64,000 bases of DNA, taken from Caldalkalibacillus uzonensis. Lineage in GTDB: Bacteria; Bacillota; Bacilli; Caldalkalibacillales; Caldalkalibacillaceae. The DNA lies in the NCBI RefSeq assembly GCF_030814135.1, contig NZ_JAUSUQ010000007.1, positions 62,001 through 126,000 of the forward strand, given 5' to 3'. Positions 62,420 to 64,000 of this stretch are shown here, one piece after another. The stretch's first letter is position 1; every line of letters starts with the position of its first letter. Made by a program: the position numbers and the translations under genes. The notes under the pieces were generated by a model. The model saw only the letters and a program-made list of their open reading frames with translations, searched no databases and was not told the origin of the DNA.

Positions 62420-63607
62420 GTGTTCAGTACTGTGATTGTCAGTGCGTCACGTACACCTATCGGCAAATTTGGAGGCGTTTTCAAAATGGTGCCCGCTGTG
62501 GAACTAGGGGCAGTTACCTTAAAGGAAACATTGGCTCGGGCAGCCTGGTCTCCTCAGCAAGTGGACCAGGTGATCATGGGTATGGTGCTCCAAGGGGGAG
62601 CAGGACAAATTCCTTCCCGTCAGGCAGCCAGAAAAGCAGGCCTTCCCTGGGAGGTGCAAAGTGAAACTGTCAACAAGGTATGTGCTTCCGGCTTGCGGGC
62701 GGTGACGCTGGCTGATCAAATCATCCGTGCTGGTGATGCCGAAGTGATTCTGGCTGGAGGCATGGAAAGCATGAGCCAGGCACCTTACATCCTGCCCAAA
62801 GCCCGCTGGGGACAGCGCATGGGTGACCAACCTGTTGTCGACCTCATGATTCATGATGGGCTGACTTGTGCTTTTGATCAGGTGCACATGGCTGTTCATG
62901 GCAGTCATGTGGCCGCTGAGTATGCCATTGACCGAGAGGCCCAGGATGAATGGGCTTTGCGCAGCCATCAGCGCGCCGTTGAGGCCACGGAAAAAGGCTG
63001 GTTTAAGGAAGAGATTGTGCCGGTTACGGTGCAAGAGGGTAAGCAGGAGCCGAGAGTGGTGGATATAGATGAAGCACCGCGCAAGGATACCAGTTTGGAG
63101 GCCTTGGCCAAATTGCCGCCTGTGTTCACCTTGGACGGAACCATTACCGCCGGCAATGCTCCCGGTGTGAACGATGGCGCCAGTTCCTTGTTGCTGATGT
63201 CGGAAAGACGCGCAAAACAGGAAGGCAAGCGGCCGTTAGCTACCATACTGGGCCATGCTCAAGTGGCGGATGCAGCGCCGTATATTGCCCGTACTCCGGC
63301 GCTGGCCATCCAGAAACTGTTGGCCAAAACCGGTTACAGTCTGGAGCAGATTGACCTGTTGGAGGTCAATGAAGCCTTTGCTGCCGTGATTTTAACCAGC
63401 GGTAAAATTGTCGGCTGGGATGAGGAAAAAGTGAATGTCCATGGCGGCGCCATTGCCTTGGGGCATCCCATCGGTGCCAGCGGGGCACGGATTTTAACCA
63501 CATTGATTTACGCGCTCCGGCGCCGGGGCGGTGGTTTGGGCATTGCCGCCATCTGCAGCGGGGCAGCCCAAGGAGATGCCATTCTGATCCGAGTGGATGG
63601 GGAATAG
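62420..63607 (+). CDS. mmgA: Acetyl-CoA C-acetyltransferase (thiolase, MmgA-like)
   Basis: A thiolase of 395 residues, the normal length. Nucleophile Cys in [11 protein letters not shown], His in GHPIGASGA and second Cys in ICSGAAQG; the full loop domain is present, unlike the truncated copy at 18160. GTG 62420 follows AAAGGAGG at nine bases. The following gene is a 3-hydroxyacyl-CoA dehydrogenase, so it functions in fatty-acid beta-oxidation or butyrate metabolism. A FadR-like site sits just upstream. Confidence 0.93.
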   Translation: MFSTVIVSASRTPIGKFGGVFKMVPAVELGAVTLKETLARAAWSPQQVDQVIMGMVLQGGAGQIPSRQAARKAGLPWEVQSETVNKVCASGLRAVTLADQIIRAGDAEVILAGGMESMSQAPYILPKARWGQRMGDQPVVDLMIHDGLTCAFDQVHMAVHGSHVAAEYAIDREAQDEWALRSHQRAVEATEKGWFKEEIVPVTVQEGKQEPRVVDIDEAPRKDTSLEALAKLPPVFTLDGTITAGNAPGVNDGASSLLLMSERRAKQEGKRPLATILGHAQVADAAPYIARTPALAIQKLLAKTGYSLEQIDLLEVNEAFAAVILTSGKIVGWDEEKVNVHGGAIALGHPIGASGARILTTLIYALRRRGGGLGIAAICSGAAQGDAILIRVDGE

Positions 63608-63654
63608 TTGCAGGAAATAAACAACCCAGACTGGATGAAGAAGGAGGTCATAAC

Positions 63655-64000
63655 ATGGAGATTAAAAACATGATGGTGATCGGAGCAGGCCAAATGGGCT
63701 CAGGCATTGCTCAGGTGGTGGCTCAGGCAGGAATTAAAGTGTTCTTACAGGATGTGAAAGATGATTTTCTAAACCGTGGTTTGGGGCGTATTCGCTCCAA
63801 CCTTGACCGCCAAGTGCAAAAAGGCAGAATGTCAGAGGAGGAAAAAGAGGTTATCCTGCACCGTATTGAATTAACTACTGATGTGGCCGACGGGAAAGAG
63901 GTGGATATGGTCATTGAGGCTGCAGTGGAAAACATGGAGGTTAAGAAAAATATTTTTACCCGCCTGGATGATATTACGCCAGAACATGCCATCTTGGCCA
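63655..64000 (+). CDS. 3-hydroxyacyl-CoA dehydrogenase (5' part; truncated by window end)
   Basis: NAD-binding domain start: MVIGAGQMGSGIAQVVAQAG (Rossmann G-x-G-x-x-G) and TTDVADGKEVDMVIEAAVENMEVK with catalytic-domain features beginning. 115 codons are visible. ATG 63655 follows AAGGAGG. Likely MmgB/Hbd type, oxidising 3-hydroxybutyryl-CoA or longer. Its frame continues past the window. Confidence 0.9.
   Translation, partial: MEIKNMMVIGAGQMGSGIAQVVAQAGIKVFLQDVKDDFLNRGLGRIRSNLDRQVQKGRMSEEEKEVILHRIELTTDVADGKEVDMVIEAAVENMEVKKNIFTRLDDITPEHAILA

Noticed and set aside
1-64000. CRISPR arrays, tRNA or rRNA genes
   Set aside because: No regularly spaced direct repeats of CRISPR type and no cloverleaf or rRNA-like tracts were recognised on either strand by eye.

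Overview
The window looks like chromosome of a low-to-mid G+C endospore-forming Bacillaceae, probably an alkaliphile or thermoalkaliphile of the Caldalkalibacillus type. The placement is inferred. It rests on Bacillus-like gene order (ywfO-ywgA-pbpG-speE-speB, mrfA-mrfB, fadF-thiolase-hydroxyacyl-CoA dehydrogenase), sporulation genes (pdaA, a Spo0E-like phosphatase), strong GGAGG ribosome sites and a NaChBac-type sodium channel. No rRNA, tRNA, CRISPR array, intact insertion sequence or prophage was seen.

Layout. 1-9.6 kb: alanine dehydrogenase (cut by the window edge) with its PucR-type activator, 6-phosphogluconate dehydrogenase, a nitrilase-family amidase followed by a GNAT protein, AprX-type subtilase, a CaCA exchanger and a soluble chemotaxis transducer. 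9.7-14.1 kb: a 50-residue DnaJ-like zinc protein, isocitrate lyase, a Bcp peroxiredoxin and an acyl-CoA synthetase. 14.1-16.3 kb: the most striking locus, a secreted 73-residue peptide with three identical PIDMDPGPA units followed by an HTH-TPR regulator, which looks like an undescribed RRNPP-type peptide signalling pair. 16.3-19.1 kb: BirA-controlled bioY, then an acyl-CoA synthetase and a thiolase that each lack an internal block. 19.1-26.6 kb: nagA-nagB-nagR, then an Ula-type PTS (IIA, IIB, IIC) with a phosphotriesterase-like lactonase, a creatininase-family amidohydrolase and a SIS protein. 26.7-33.7 kb: PLP sulfur lyase, pdaA, YolD-like protein, sodium channel, XRE regulator, Spo0E-like protein, lytic transglycosylase and a membrane glycosyltransferase. 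33.8-44.5 kb: ywfO, ywgA, pbpG, polyamine genes, a TPP riboswitch with thiT, ywiB, cardiolipin synthase, a SprT-like protein and a D-cysteine desulfhydrase-family enzyme.

44.5-53.3 kb is visibly more A+T-rich and looks acquired: a broken EamA transporter, an AraC regulator, a TRAP transporter (P, Q, M) and a three-gene oxidoreductase / DUF993 / TIM-barrel isomerase cassette, closed by a putative group II intron remnant. This is a candidate uncharacterised catabolic pathway. 53.3-59.8 kb: a coiled-coil protein, a YcdB-like gene split by two frameshifts, mrfBA DNA repair genes and an MscS channel. 59.9-64 kb: the start of a fatty-acid degradation cluster with FadR-like operators, fadF, a thiolase and the 5' part of a 3-hydroxyacyl-CoA dehydrogenase gene.

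Several genes carry lesions: two internal deletions, one frameshift in a poly-T tract, a doubly frameshifted gene and a GGDEF tail fragment. Some could be assembly errors. Function calls come from recognising motifs and families by eye, with no database search.
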